Of a stretch of DNA of 51,046 bases, positions 50,891 through 51,046 are shown one piece after another (positions within the stretch are counted from its first letter, which is position 1; every line of letters starts with the position of its first letter). This DNA is from Bacteroides sp. ET71. Its GTDB lineage: Bacteria > Bacteroidota > Bacteroidia > Bacteroidales > Bacteroidaceae. The translations under genes were made by a program, and so were the position numbers. Location: contig NZ_JAMBLS010000024.1 in the NCBI RefSeq assembly GCF_023336905.1, forward strand, positions 1-51,046, in the 5' to 3' direction. Below the pieces are notes generated by a model. That model was given only the letters and a program-made list of their open reading frames with translations. It had not been told where the DNA came from and did no database searches.

Positions 50891-51046
50891 AGAATTTTTT
50901 ATTTAGATTACATGTTGTGGTAGTGGCAAAATTGTAAAGATTTTCTATTGATTACCACTGCTGTCCACTAAAAAATGGACAAGGTTTAAGAATTAAATAA
51001 AGGGGATTATACGCATTAGTACCTAGCAAAACTTTGGCGGGAAAAC

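Overview
The window looks like chromosome of a gut-type Bacteroidales, most likely Bacteroides or a close relative. Reasons: a SusC/SusD pair; many close matches to the Bacteroides -7 promoter box TAnnTTTG a short distance upstream of start codons, with poor Shine-Dalgarno sites; HU-like proteins of types common in this order; a NagB-like/PIG-L fusion; and a PPi-dependent phosphofructokinase. I see no rRNA, tRNA, CRISPR array, complete insertion sequence or prophage. Assignments rest on reading motifs and remembered families; nothing was searched.

Layout. 1-1002: start of a minus-strand gene cut by the window edge, then a gene-poor stretch with short ORF fragments. 1003-6563: sialic acid catabolism: a ROK regulator, then a NanQ-like anomerase, a NanT-like MFS transporter, NanA-like N-acetylneuraminate lyase and an AGE-family epimerase (NanE role). 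6588-19736: a polysaccharide-utilisation-type cluster with SusC, SusD, three paralogous secreted propeller-like proteins (called P1, P2, P3 here), a PKD/PQQ-like surface lipoprotein, and an embedded HU/DUF4469 gene surrounded by palindromic repeats. 19785-24846: YgiQ radical SAM protein, an AraC regulator broken by an amber codon, an SDR and an O-acetyltransferase with matching operator-like sites, and two small coupled genes. 24962-36868: minus-strand genes: the NagB-like/PIG-L fusion, then a five-gene operon (89-aa protein, PlsC-like acyltransferase, nitrilase, alpha-2-macroglobulin, PBP1C). 37655-43379: RND tripartite efflux operon. 43380-44456: a second palindrome-rich locus with an HU-like gene. 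44554-50847: PPi-phosphofructokinase, GH25 lysozyme-like protein, AraC regulator and a GH3 glycosidase.

How it fits together. The nan genes give uptake and breakdown of sialic acid to pyruvate and N-acetylhexosamine. The adjoining SusCD and P1-P3 could supply the sugar from host glycans, yet the cluster has no recognisable GH33 sialidase, so P1-P3 are the natural candidates for an undescribed activity.

Most unusual: (a) the P1-P3 family; (b) the two HU-like genes, each beside an array of 21-23 bp palindromic units and a longer TGTCAT...ATGACA inverted repeat; (c) at those same two loci GC content peaks and third codon positions on the + strand change from G-rich to C-rich although the genes on both sides point the same way.
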